Part shown: piece after piece, positions 23,017 to 34,700 of the stretch
Numbering within the stretch: position 1 is the stretch's first letter
Layout: every line of letters starts with the position of its first letter
NCBI GenBank assembly: GCA_963277665.1
Contig: OY728123.1
Coordinates: 627,500,915-627,564,914, forward strand
DNA: 64,000 nt
Source: Viscum album
Taxonomy: Eukaryota > Streptophyta > Magnoliopsida > Santalales > Viscaceae
Direction: 5' to 3'
Notes under the pieces: generated by a model
What the model was told of the DNA's origin: nothing
The model's input: the letters and a program-made list of their open reading frames with translations, nothing else
The model's database searches: none
Made by a program: the position numbers and the translations under genes

Positions 23017-24621
23017 ATGGACGACGCCACATTTCGTGAGTTGGTGGATGCTGATCTGCCTTTCGATGCGGATGAGTTGCTGGCAAATGACCCTCATCCT
23101 GCAGGCGCTCCAGGGAGTATGCGGAGGGGGCGCGGTCTTGCACGATTGATGATTCCTGACCCCGTCCCCGAGCGACGTCCATGTCTTGGGATTGATCCAC
23201 GCACACAGAGGTGTGATAACATGTGTGATAACCTATGGATTTGACTAAGATTTCATTAATCTACTCACATAATAAATGTTTATTATTTTTACAGTTTTCC
23301 GCATATAGCAGTCGGACAGGGCAGCGCTATTTTGCGCAACTATTTCTCTCAGCCGTGGACCACATGGGAGCATATTTCCATTGATGTGCAGCAGGTCATG
23401 TTCGGCCATTGGTTGGTACGTACGTAAATAAATAATTTTTATTTTGAAAATTATTTCATTTCTAACTTGATATTTTGATTTATTTGAAGGGTTTATGGTA
23501 TCCAATCGAGGATACCATGCGTGACGCCATCCACGAGGCATGGGAGGTGTCCATGCGTGATCGCCTTCGTCAGTTTTTGCACAATTTAAGAAAAGCTGCG
23601 ATGAAGAAAGCAGGAGTGTCAGATTTTGACGAGTCATGTAGAGCACATCAACTAGAGTACATTTCATCCCATGTATGGGATGGATTATGTGCGCACTGGT
23701 TGAGTTGTGCCTTTCAGAGGAGATCATTGGTGGGGAGGCAGAATCGGGGGAGACAGGAGGTGACTCATCGAGCTGGGAGTCGTTCCTTCAGTACTCATAG
23801 ACAACATCTGGTACATACATTATTTATAAATATTTTATATAACTATAAATATTAACAGTTTATTTTTTATTCTTATAGGCTCTCGAGCACCCCGATATTA
23901 CGGAGTACGACATATATCGGAGGATGTATGGTGATCCTGCTACTGGGGAGCTTGGAGGTGATCGTCAGCATCACATCGTGGTTAGTATTATTTGTTTTCA
24001 AGTTTAAAAATTAACTGTATATAATATATTCACAATATTAATTTTAAATTGCAACTACAGGAGTCATATGAGGCCACAACGTCATAGGCCCGGCCTGAGA
24101 GTCAGGCCGAGTCATCAGATCAGACCACTGGTCGTCAGTTTGATGAGGCAGCATGGATTCAGGCCACCTAGTATGCCTTCGAGAAGGGCCGGGTAGTTGG
24201 TATCAGCTCTCGACTGACTCCTGGAGATTATTATGGTAGTGCTGTGATGTCGGCGTCCAGCTCGAGAGGAGCTCGTGCATCTTCTTCTGCTATACAGTAT
24301 GAGGATCAATTGCGATCTCAGACTGCACTGATAGAGAGTCTCCGACAGGAGCAGGAGCAGATGCGTCAGCAGCATGAGGAGGAGCGTCGACGCTAGTAGC
24401 AGCTGTACGAGGAGCAGACGAGTCGGTGGCAGCAGCAGTATCAGGAGCAAATGGAGTACATGCGCCGACTCACTCATGCTTTAGGGATGGAGTTTCCTCC
24501 ACCACCATCTACAGATCCCCCCTCCACCCTCCTTCAGATTAGAGTTTGTATTTATGTTATAAAATTTGTGAAATCAAAATATGATTTTTTTTTTCTATTC
24601 GTAGATTCTGTCTCATTATAA
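23017..24621 (+). pseudogene. Second CACTA gene, Transposase_24 (Ptta/En/Spm) type, broken
   Basis: The first exon (23017 to about 23210) starts with an acidic stretch M-D-D-A-T-F. Likely later exons are 23295-23415, 23490-23810, 23879-23980 and 24061 onward, with GT..AG borders. The third exon carries W-x-x-L-x-x-H-W ... R-S-x-x-x-R-Q-N-R ... H-R-A-G-S-R-S-F, which fits the Transposase_24 pattern (W, S-x-x-N-R, G-S-x-S-F). The fourth gives Y-R-R-M-Y-G-D-P-A-T-G-E. The last exon is a Gln/Glu/Arg-rich probable coiled coil followed by a proline run. In En/Spm the second protein binds the subterminal motifs. Stops at 24085-24087, 24169-24171 and a TAG-TAG pair at 24394-24399 break it; all are single C-to-T changes away from CAG. 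The 3' end is uncertain (about 24540 or 24621). Confidence 0.85.
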
Positions 24622-25095
24622 AATATTAATAATATTATATTTTTAAATAAAAATATTAATATTAATAATAATATTAATTATATTTTATAATATTAAATTT
24701 TATATATATATTAAAATTTTATAATATTATAATTTAATTATATTTTTTTGTAATACTTGAATTATTTTAATATTTGAATGTAAAATAATTCTATTATTTT
24801 TATATTAATTAAAATAATTTATTAATATTTTTTTATTTATGAATTATAATTCTAATATTATTATATTAATTAAATAATTTATTAATATTCTATTATTTTT
24901 TATTTTTGAATTATAATTCTATTGTTATTATATTAATTAAAACAATTTATTATTTTTATTTGTGAATTATAATTCTATTTTTATATTAATTAAAATCATT
25001 TATTAATATTTTATTATTTTCTATTTTTGAAATATAATTGGATTATTATTATATTAATTAAAATAATTTATTAACAAATTTTTTTATTTTTTTAT
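24622..25095. repeat. AT-rich 3' region with degenerate 55-68-bp repeats
   Basis: Downstream of the second gene the sequence is nearly all A/T. From about 24780 it holds four to five copies of a unit with GAATTATAATTCTA, then TATATTAATTAAAATAATTTATTAATATT. Copies start near 24839, 24907, 24962 and 25027. It probably holds the transcript 3' end, but no single polyadenylation site can be picked. Confidence 0.6.
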
Positions 25096-25485
25096 AGTAT
25101 TTGCGACGGGATACTATTCCCGTCGCAAATAGTATGATTATTTTTTTATTTTTTTATAAATAGTTGTTGCGACGAGTCCCGTCGCAACAACTATTTGCGA
25201 CGGGTCCCGTCGCAATAGGTATTTGCGACGGGGCCCGTCGCAATAGGTATTTGCGACGGGGCCCGTCGCAAATAGTTTTTTTACAAATATACGGAGTACT
25301 AGTTGCGAAGGGGATTCTCCCCATCACGGAAAAAGGCTTTAACGACGGGCCCGTCACAAAAAATTGTTATTGCGACACTGTTTTCAGCAACGGGTCATTT
25401 GCGACGGGCCCCCGTCGCATAATGCCATTTGTGACGGGATCCCGTCGCAAATGACCCGTCGCAAATACCTGTTTTTCTAGTAGTG
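25096..25485. repeat. CACTA right end: subterminal palindromes and TIR
   Basis: Seven to nine inverted pairs of TTGCGACGGG/CCCGTCGCAA with almost no spacer (near 25100, 25165, 25193, 25220, 25247, 25340, 25398 and 25430). They lead into the terminal CTGTTTTTCTAGTAGTG. Two tandem copies of GGTATTTGCGACGGGGCCCGTCGCAA are nearly identical. The motif is the same as at the left end, in keeping with the symmetrical protein-binding arrays needed for transposition. Confidence 0.9.
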
Positions 25486-25488
25486 ATA

Positions 25489-26226
25489 TATCTGAATTTA
25501 TATAATTTATACTCTTTTATTGATAAATAATTTCAAAGGGATGTATATTTGAAATAATATCTTTGGAATATTAAAAATTAATTGATTAATGCATTTGAAA
25601 GGTTACATATGTCATCAATATATTTCATCAAATAAAAATCATAAATCAATAAAATATGCTGAAAGTGATAGAAAGACATTGCAATTAAAATCATAATGAA
25701 GGAAGATATGTTTCAGAAGTCGTATAGTAAATGGGAATAAAAATTATATTAATTTGAGAATATGAAGTTTTCTAGAAACATGATGTTCTTTGATGTAGAT
25801 ATAAAATTATTAAATATGGAATGAGTACCAGTAGGACAATTTAAAATGCATGGGAATAAAATTGATAAAATCAAGTCTATGAGATGTGTTTCCCTAATAA
25901 TGGAATAATTCTAGTGGCGATGAGTGACATAGAATATATAAAAAGATATCCAACTTATTCTATTTAAAAAACATAACCCCTTAGTTAGATAAATTCCTTT
26001 CTTCTAATTTTTTATTTTCATGTATTGATTTATGAAATGAACTATATAAATATAGAAGGTGAAAAAAGAAAATAGATTAAAAAAATGTGTTCCATGTATG
26101 TTTATGCATCAAAGATATGGCCTTAAATAGATCCCAAATGACTATGGTTTCCTCTCAAAATTGAAATAATGAAAATCTTTCCATATTTCCACATAACTTA
26201 AAATAGAAATGCCTATAGGACATTGA
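25489..26226. other. AT-rich spacer, no feature seen
   Basis: About 740 bp between the CACTA element and the LTR that begins at 26227. I see no reading frame, repeat or terminus. It is probably the continuation of the same decayed sequence that precedes the CACTA insertion. Confidence 0.4.
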
Positions 26227-29200
26227 TGTAATAACCCAGACCTTGACCATGTATTTCCCCTAAGAAAAAATTATATAAATATATTATTCAATTTGAAATG
26301 GTAAAATAATATTAAAATTTGATATATAGAAAAAATATTTTACCATTATAATATATCTATTAAATTTGAGGGTATAAAATGAAGAAACTATATTAAAAAA
26401 ATCATTGAAAAATAATATAAATGGAATCCAATAGAGTAGGTATCCCTTCCAATGCTCGTTAGTCCATTTTTGGGAAAGAGATATATTATTTAGGGTTTTA
26501 TCAAGACTAGTATCAAAATAAAATTGAATAATAAATGTAATAGAGAAATAATATGTGTGAGAAAGTCACGCTCATGGATCTTTCCTTGATATATGTCATG
26601 TTGGAGTCACAACACTCGACTTCCACTAGGGCATTCCATATGCATGGCTGTTATGCGGATAAAATTTATGTTTTATGTAATAATAGAAGAAGATTATATA
26701 ATTAGGTAATTTTTAATATATTATGTAATTTATCATGGATATTTTTCATATCATTTATTTTGATAGTTAAAGAGAAAACAAATTATTATTTTTATTCCAA
26801 AATGGTTTTTCTCTATATTTCAACTATTAAAAAAAATTTATTTTGTAAAATAAATAAGAAAATGTAAATTAATTTCTAATTTTAATTCTAAATTATTAAA
26901 ATATTAAAATTTTGAACTATTTTTTCAACATTCTACTTTCATTTTATAATAAAATAATAATGAATTTTCTAAAAGTGTCAATTTTATTACAATATAATAA
27001 AACAAAAATTACATAAATTGTTTTGTAACAATTTTATATAATATCAATATATCCATAAGTAAATAAATAATTTAATATTATTATTTGTTATTTATAAAAA
27101 ATTTGTTTATTGTTTTGGAAACAAATTTAATTTTTTTCTCCAAAAACCGATTAATTCGCCTATATTAATTTTTTTTTTGATTTCATATCTTATAGAAACT
27201 AAATAAAAACATGTAAATTAATATTTTTTATCCACACAGTGGTTTGTTTAAAAATGTAAATTTAGTTTTTGGGCATAAAATAATGATCTCTATGATAAAT
27301 GTAAATTACTATGACAATGATAAAACTATTATTTTAAATATTTATTTTATTAATATTCAGTAGTTTTTATAAAATTAAATAAAACAATCTATTATGAAAT
27401 ATGTAATTAATATAAATTTGGAAAAATATTTTTTATATAATTCTAATCATTCAATTGGTTATCAAAACTAAATATGATCAAAACCACTTAATGGTGAATA
27501 CTACATTTTTCAAAAAAGAAATATATTTTATCTTTATAATTGTTTTTCAATAAATTGTTCATTTTCTCTAATATTTATATATAATTAAATTAAATGGTGA
27601 TTAATGTTTTTTTAAATTAATTATTGAATGTTTTATATGTTAAATAAAACATAAGTTAGTTGTATAAAAACTAGTTACCCACTTAAAAACATAAAATGTA
27701 AAAGGAAAAATAAAAAAATACATTACATTAAGCATGTTCAAAACATGTGTCTATGTTTGTGAATGAATTGTATATTTTAAATCTAACATCAATCCAAAAT
27801 CCATTTTTGTAAAATTTTAATTCTATTACACTGAATAGTGTAATCATATCATTGAAATGTAAAGAGTATTCTCAGAAGATCCATTTTCATCCCCTATAAA
27901 AAAGGCTTTCTTCTATCCATTAAATGATCTACATTAAAATAGAAATATCCCTTAACACCTACCCAATATTTCTACCATTTGAGTATATTTAATATTATCT
28001 GTACCATATAAAATATATTTTTTTTCACTATATTATTTTATATGTATATTGTTGAAATAAACATGGGGTATTTGATAACTTACTTTACATGTAACCACGA
28101 GTAAAAATGATACATCATATAAAAATAATTTATAACCTTGCCATTAAATTGGAATTTTTTAATATTGATAAACACACTATGATTAATATTAATAATAGTT
28201 ATAAATAATTCAAATGTATTTATTAAATTATATAAAATAATATCTAGATTTTTAGAAATAAAATTACATAATTTTCAGTAACCAAGTTTTTTTCTTTAAG
28301 AATATGACTTCCTAAAAATGGATTTATTTGTTTTCATTGGGGAAATTACAATTAATTAATGATTTTTTTTGAAATAATATGTGAGTTATGTAATATAGGT
28401 TTTTTAAATATGAATTTAAAATTCAATTTTTTGTGATTATTTATGAGTTTTCTCAAATGATTTATTTTAATGTGAATTGTGAAAATACATATTTTTTTAA
28501 AATATTAATCTCCTTTAAATCATAATGTTTCATTTTATATTCGACAAAATTATAAATTAACATAAACCTATTCTAATTATAAATTATATAATTAATTATA
28601 TGGGAATCAAACTTATACTTTAATTTGTTATAATTTTATTTGTGGTAATAAGAAAACACATGTTTCTGAAAACCATTTTCATCTACAAAATGTGTTTTTT
28701 CATAATTAATTAAATTAATATCTATTTAGTAATGGTTTAAATGAAATTTATATATTTCATATGTAAAAAAAATTAACAATAATCTATTAGTTTTTACAAA
28801 TTATGGAATCTCATAAAATTATATTTTATATATTGAAATTTGTTTTCTAGATATAAGAATTAATTATTTTATGTGCACTTATTTAGAATTATGTCAAGTT
28901 ACTTACAGAAATTGAATCTACTAAATGGATTACATATTTATAAAATAAATATTTAACATTTCATATTTGGGTCAAAATAGTTTTTTATGACAATGAATTG
29001 TAATAACTATTGAATTTTATTGCTATAGATAAGTCTAATCAGAGTTTATTGTGGTGGGTGGGGGTTAAACTATGTTTAAATTTGTAGGAATACCCCCAAA
29101 ACAAGTATAATTATTTTTTTGAATATATTTCATCCTTATATTTTCAAAAATTTATTTCATTTCAAATTTTATCCATATTGAAAAGAATGAAACCTTTTAT

Positions 29201-31006
29201 TATTGAATAATTTTAATAATTCCATTTGTGTCTCCCACCTTCCATATAAAAGGGTACCTTTTATCATTCCTCATACACCCAGTTAGATCAATCTAGATTA
29301 TCAAATACCCTATTTAAAAAATTAATGTATTCATTATCCTCGTTAGTGGCTGGTAGTGTTCTTTTCAGAACCATATTTCATGGGATAAGATGTGACTGAA
29401 ATATAGTGTTTGAAAAAATTGGAGGTTGTTCTTATGATGAAATATATACAAGAGGTAAGGGTTTTACATCACAATGTTATTTTTAATTGGATAGTTTATT
29501 TTTAATTTCACGGTGATGAAACTATGTGACCTATATCAATTTAATATTTATTTTTATTGCCTTATAATAATTCCAATATATTTTATGTTTTCTATTCATT
29601 GTCCTCCTCATACGTACATTATATAGAAATTTTTTGTTTAATGAAACCCATTATTATTTATATTTTTAGTCGAGTTTATTTTTCTTGGATATTAATATAT
29701 TTTAATAACATGTGTTGTGTAATTAATTAACCATTCCTCTATGACTATATAAAATCATTTTAATGCATAATTTACTTTCAATAAAATTGTTTCAAATGGT
29801 TCTTCTTCTAATTTTATGAATGATGTACCTTTTATTTTTTTCCAAAATTTGAAATTATATTTTAAACATACACCACATGAGTTAATTTTACATCCACCAT
29901 AAAATCAATTTTCATTGAATATTCTACTACATGTTTACGTTTTTCATTTAAATAAAAATATATTACATGGTATTTTAGAAATTTTTTGTGTTTTATATAG
30001 GTGATTTTAAAATTAAATAGTTATTTTCCATATGAAATGTTTAAAAAAATAATCAACTATAACAAAATACTTTGATGATTCTTAAGCATTAATATTGTAA
30101 AATATATTGTTAATATCTTATTCTCTCACTGAATAGTCAATAATTGTAAAAAAGATATATTTGTGAAACCCAAATCCTTTTCCACAAGATAAGAAATGAT
30201 GAAATGATAATTGTTTTCATAATATTATAGTATAAATATATATATAATTATTATATGACGGTTGGTATTCTATAACCCTCTATGGAATTGTGTAATGATT
30301 TCTATTTTATGTGATCAAAGGGTACATCGAATGTTATTTGAATCCCAATATATGGTTCATGATAGGTTATCTAATTACAAAAATATGATAAATGTTGGAT
30401 TATCTGAATCACAAATCCTAGTAAATCAGTGTTTTAACAAATCCAATCATGTTATTAGTATTCTAGTTGGTGTCCATACCATATTATTTCTATGGGTCTT
30501 ATTATTACCCACATCATTGCACTCTATTATGACTTGATATTATGCCAATGATATTATCTTATGGATTATGTTCTTTGATTCCTTTTGATACATGGCTTAT
30601 GATCCTCCATGATTTATTAAATGTCATGGGGTTATTTAAATTGTTTCCTATGAATCATAATTGTCATTATCATGTTTTCATAGCTTTATTATATTGATAT
30701 GAATACATACTATCATTTATTATTTTCACACTTTTTTACTGTTAATTAACAAATGAGATCACCATCTGTTCTATTTCCTTTTTATTGAGATATAAAGTAA
30801 AATTTTATATATTTCATCTAGAAGAAAGGTTGTATTAGTGAATAATTTTGTGGTAGATGATTTTTCTTTTATATATAAGTTATTTATTTCTTCATGTTTC
30901 CAAACCCCTTAAGCATGTATTGTTCTATCATGGATCACAATGTTACGTAATGAATGTTCATATATAAAGATGTAATATTTTTTGATGAACTGTCTGGGTC
31001 TTTATA
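26227..31006 (+). repeat. 5' LTR of element D
   Basis: The left edge is set by TGTAATAACCC, similar to the TGTAACACCCC ends of elements E and C. The right edge is set by TTTATA directly before the decayed primer site. Length is about 4.78 kb, close to the 4.45-kb LTRs of E. Base-level similarity to E is low over much of U3 but clear around the TATA box. Confidence 0.55.
29245..29254 (+). promoter_or_regulatory. LTR promoter TATA box, element D
   Basis: TATAAAAGGG followed by a CT-rich stretch ending CATACACCC. The arrangement is the same as in both LTRs of element E. Confidence 0.6.
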
Positions 31007-31008
31007 GA

Positions 31009-31020
31009 TGGTATTAGAAA
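31009..31020 (+). promoter_or_regulatory. Decayed primer-binding site, element D
   Basis: TGGTATTAGAAA, three bases after the LTR end. It differs at a few positions from the TGGTATCAGAGC that pairs with plant initiator Met-tRNA. Confidence 0.5.
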
Positions 31021-32949
31021 ATGGTTTTGTCATTTTTTGGAAATTGGGATAAGAAATTTTTTTCTAAAAACTTTATCATAATAATCCGTATATGATAATT
31101 TCATATGTTATGAAAAGTAAATAAGTGTGGTTTCATTAGAAAAAAAAATCACTATTTTCAAACTAGAATATTGATAATACTGTGGAGAAGATGCAGCTAG
31201 TGGAAAAAATATTATTATGGTGAATTTGTTATTAAATCAATCTTAACTAGTCTATGACTATTTGGCCTAATAATTGATTCCTTGATAGACACTCCTGTGT
31301 AATTTTCAAGGATTAATTCAAATTATCATTATCATTAATTATGAATGATTTTAAATGATAATGACTATGGTTAAACAAGGTTATTACTAAGGATTCATAT
31401 ATTGGATTAACAGTGTCAATTTCTATAGATACCATAATTCATTTTCATGATTATATGAAATGATGGTGTCAATTTTATTCTTATGATAATTTATAAATCA
31501 AATTATCACCCTATTATTCTTAATGAAAAATGTAGGTAACAACATACTTTTGAGTCCTTCATGAAGAAACAACATTTTTTTTAATGTTTACATAGATCCA
31601 TTAATTCATGCTTAAAATATTAGAATATATAAACATATACTTTTAGTTCATTTTTCGGATCATGAAAAATTCATTTCATCTACATATTATTTGGAAGGAA
31701 AGGAAGACCAAAAGTGGTCTCTTACAAAGAATAGGAGGAATAATGATGAAATTCATTCCATATAATGGGGTGTGTTTATATTTTTTTTATAATTAATTTA
31801 CCAATATTAGTTATATGAAAATAGATATATAATTCCTTGAGCTAGTGAATAAGGATGATGAATTAATTGGAACCTACTAAAATATTTGATGACATTTGAG
31901 TTATGATTCTCGTTTTATAATTTAACATCAATTTCATATTGTTCAATTCTTATATTGAATAAAATTATCACCGAGAACGACATTATTGTCCAGATATTTT
32001 ACTATAAGAGAATAAATCATTCAAATTTATGTCAATATGATAATTTTTGTCATAGTTTCCTATAAATATATTTTTTTGATAAAAAATAAATACGGACTTT
32101 AAAGGAAATTCTAATAAAAACAAATAAATCTAACAAGATGAATCTTCCATTATTCCATAATTATTGAACATGATATGGATGAAATTGTATAAAGGGGTTT
32201 AATAAATTATTTATGTGTATAAAGGATGGAATTCATAAAATTGAATCAAATACCTATATAATGTTATATATTTCCTAATGATGAAAACGCATTTAAAGCT
32301 CAAAAAATGATTCTTGAAACCTCCCATGATTTAAATGTAATGAAAATGGTAATTACGATATCCAATGAAACAATATAATAGATAATAATATTTACCATTG
32401 TCCATAACCTATTAAACATAGATACATAGTAAAATCCCATGAGAATACTATTTATGAGGTGGTTTATAGAACAAATGTGATGAAACATAAACATAAAAAC
32501 TATTTGAAAACAACCAATTAATTATTTTATTATAGTTCTACATACTCTTTTATATCTAATAAATTTTTTAATTATCTCACATTACCACCTTTGTGATTAG
32601 ATTTTTTATTTTTCATTAAAAATATTAAGTTATGATGATCACATCTTAGGTTTATGTCGCTTTCCCAATTATTTATTGGTGGAATGTGATTCTTTTAAAT
32701 AATTGCCTTTTCTATATAGTTGAATTTGGTATGATTTTGTTGATGGATTGAATATTAATAAACATGTAATAAATAAATCATTTATGAAAGGAAGAAATAT
32801 TTTATATTGCATCCTAAACTATTATTTTTTATTAGTATGAGGATAAATATGATGTTCTAATAGAAATTTAATCCATTAAATTAGGATTGATTCATTTTAA
32901 AAGAGACTAACTTTCTCATATGGTTGGGAAGGAACTCATCATCAATGAT
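31021..32949 (+). other. Unreadable 5' interior of element D
   Basis: By position this should hold gag. It is AT-rich with dense stops in all frames, and I could not place a zinc knuckle or any other gag motif in it. Confidence 0.35.
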
Positions 32950-34700
32950 ATTCCTATTGTATAGAATTTTTTTGATGTTGTCATAGAAGAGTTTCCTAGT
33001 ATTCCCCAAAATAATTAACATATATTTTAATACCACAATTACATATTGAAAATACTATTTCATTGAATCTATATATAATGTACCTGATTGAGTTCGTGGA
33101 ATTGATGATGAAACTCAAGGATAATGTTGATATGGGATTAATTATACAATATGTGTCACTATGGGGTTCACTTATTCTCTTTTTTAAATATAATTGTGGA
33201 TCAAAGTGACCATGAATTTATTATTGGTATCTAAAAAAATTATTGATGAAGAACTAGTATCATCTATACCATATTTATGAATATTTTGGTCAATTATGTT
33301 GAGATAAATATTTAGAAAAATTGATCTCCGATCAGGATAATATTAGTGGAGTTTCAAAAGTATTGAAATACAATATAAAACATCTCATTTGAGGTACTGA
33401 AATTATAATGTTATACTGAATTCATTCTTTATTACTAATTCACATAACATCTTAATCGATTTGTGGAATATAGTCTTAATATAATAACTTTACCAGTTCT
33501 TGGTAGAATTTATAGATGATATTATTATATATTTTAAATGTAAGTAAGTGCATGAGGATCACTTAGGGATTGTATTGAGGACTCTATGGATGGATAATTT
33601 TTGAACAAAATATTCCATGTTTTATTTGTTTCTATAAATTTTTTTTTTCATATAATAACCATATATGGTATCTTAGTGGATATATCAATGGAAGAAATTA
33701 TTGATAATTATCCCATATCAACCATTTAGAATATGATCCATAGTTTTCACGAATTGGATCGATATTATCAATGATTTATGAAAAATGTATCATGAAAATC
33801 TATTCTTTATACATTATTAACTTGAATGGGAGTCAATGTGCATTAGGGTGATGAATGTGAATACAATTTTATGGAACTAAAAATATGGTTGGTTAGTTCA
33901 ACTGTGTTGAAAAAAGCATGCAGTAAAGAAGGGTCTTGGATTGGAAGAGATTCATCAAAGAAGTGGATTTGATGTACTATTATGAAAAATGATATATTAA
34001 TAACGTATGCCTAATAATAATTAAATGATCATTAAGAAAATTATCTGACAGATGATATGGATCTTGTTTTGGTAATATTATCATTAATGATATATTGTAA
34101 TTAACCATGTGTATAATAGTGTTCATATATAAAGATGAAAAATGTTAAAAATATATATTTACCCAAAAAGTGTTGAATATGAACTAAAAAAGATGGTTAT
34201 AATTTTATACATATTTTGAATTATCAATACATTATCATCATATGAAAGTTAACTAGGTGGATGACACATTGATTCAAAATGACCATGATAAGTTATCCAA
34301 TACAGGGATAAGAAAATATCCAATATTTTGAAATTTATACATGATGATCCTCGAAATAGTTCTATAGGGGGATAAGTATTATAATTATCAAGTGTTAGTT
34401 CTACCATCAATACATGTTATGAGTAAATATGTGAAAAAGAAATATATATGGCTGAAAAATATGATTAGGAATATTCTGAAGTTCAATCTATATTTTGATG
34501 GAAAAAATTTATATAAATGTAGTACATGTCTAGTCAATACTGAACCAGAAGAATGAGATGTTGGAAGAAGTTTTTATCACATCATTCTATAATTTTCATG
34601 GATATACATTGATACCTAGAGTTCTAAAAGAGTATTTTTAGAGGGATTTCATGATTAGAGATATCTTAGTATATATCATGGTGACTTTTAAATCAACATA
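32950..34700 (+). pseudogene. Decayed Ty3/gypsy pol of element D (RT, RNase H start, integrase zinc finger)
   Basis: Reading the plus strand across stops and shifts gives V-V-I-E-E-F-P (pre-RT linker, about 32976), M-K-L-K-D-N-V-D-M-G-L-I and V-S-L-W-G for the family's L-K-x-Q-L-x-x-L-L-x-x-G-F-I and V-S-P-W-G. Then K-I-D-L-R-S-G at about 33325, F-I-D-D-I-I-I-Y at about 33510 (the catalytic F/Y-x-D-D box, intact), and H-E-D-H-L-G-I-V-L-R-T-L. Near 34520, C-S-T-C-L-V-N fits the integrase zinc finger. Order and spacing match gypsy pol. Many stops make it non-functional. It is the only pol near the E/C LTR family in this window. Confidence 0.75.

Larger units (their letters stand above)
15585..25485 (+). 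mobile_element. Complete CACTA (En/Spm) DNA transposon, 9,901 bp
   Basis: The left end starts CACTACGGGGAAAATGG and the right end is the inverse complement of CACTACTAGAAAAACAGG. The outer 30 bases match at about 23 positions. The element is flanked on both sides by the trinucleotide ATA (15582-15584 and 25486-25488), the 3-bp target duplication expected for CACTA elements. Inside are hairpin-rich subterminal regions, one plausible promoter, a Tnp2-type transposase pseudogene (19355-22915) and a Transposase_24-type gene (23017-about 24621), both on the plus strand. Several nonsense codons show that it is no longer autonomous. It could still be moved in trans, because both ends are well preserved. 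Confidence 0.95.

Noticed and set aside
24115..24477. 120-codon Leu-rich minus-strand frame
   Set aside because: It is the complement of the Gln/Glu-rich coiled coil of the second CACTA gene.
15585..25485. CRISPR-like reading of the regularly spaced palindromes and 10-bp array
   Set aside because: The setting is a plant CACTA transposon; repeats are direct tandem units or subterminal binding motifs with no unique spacers.
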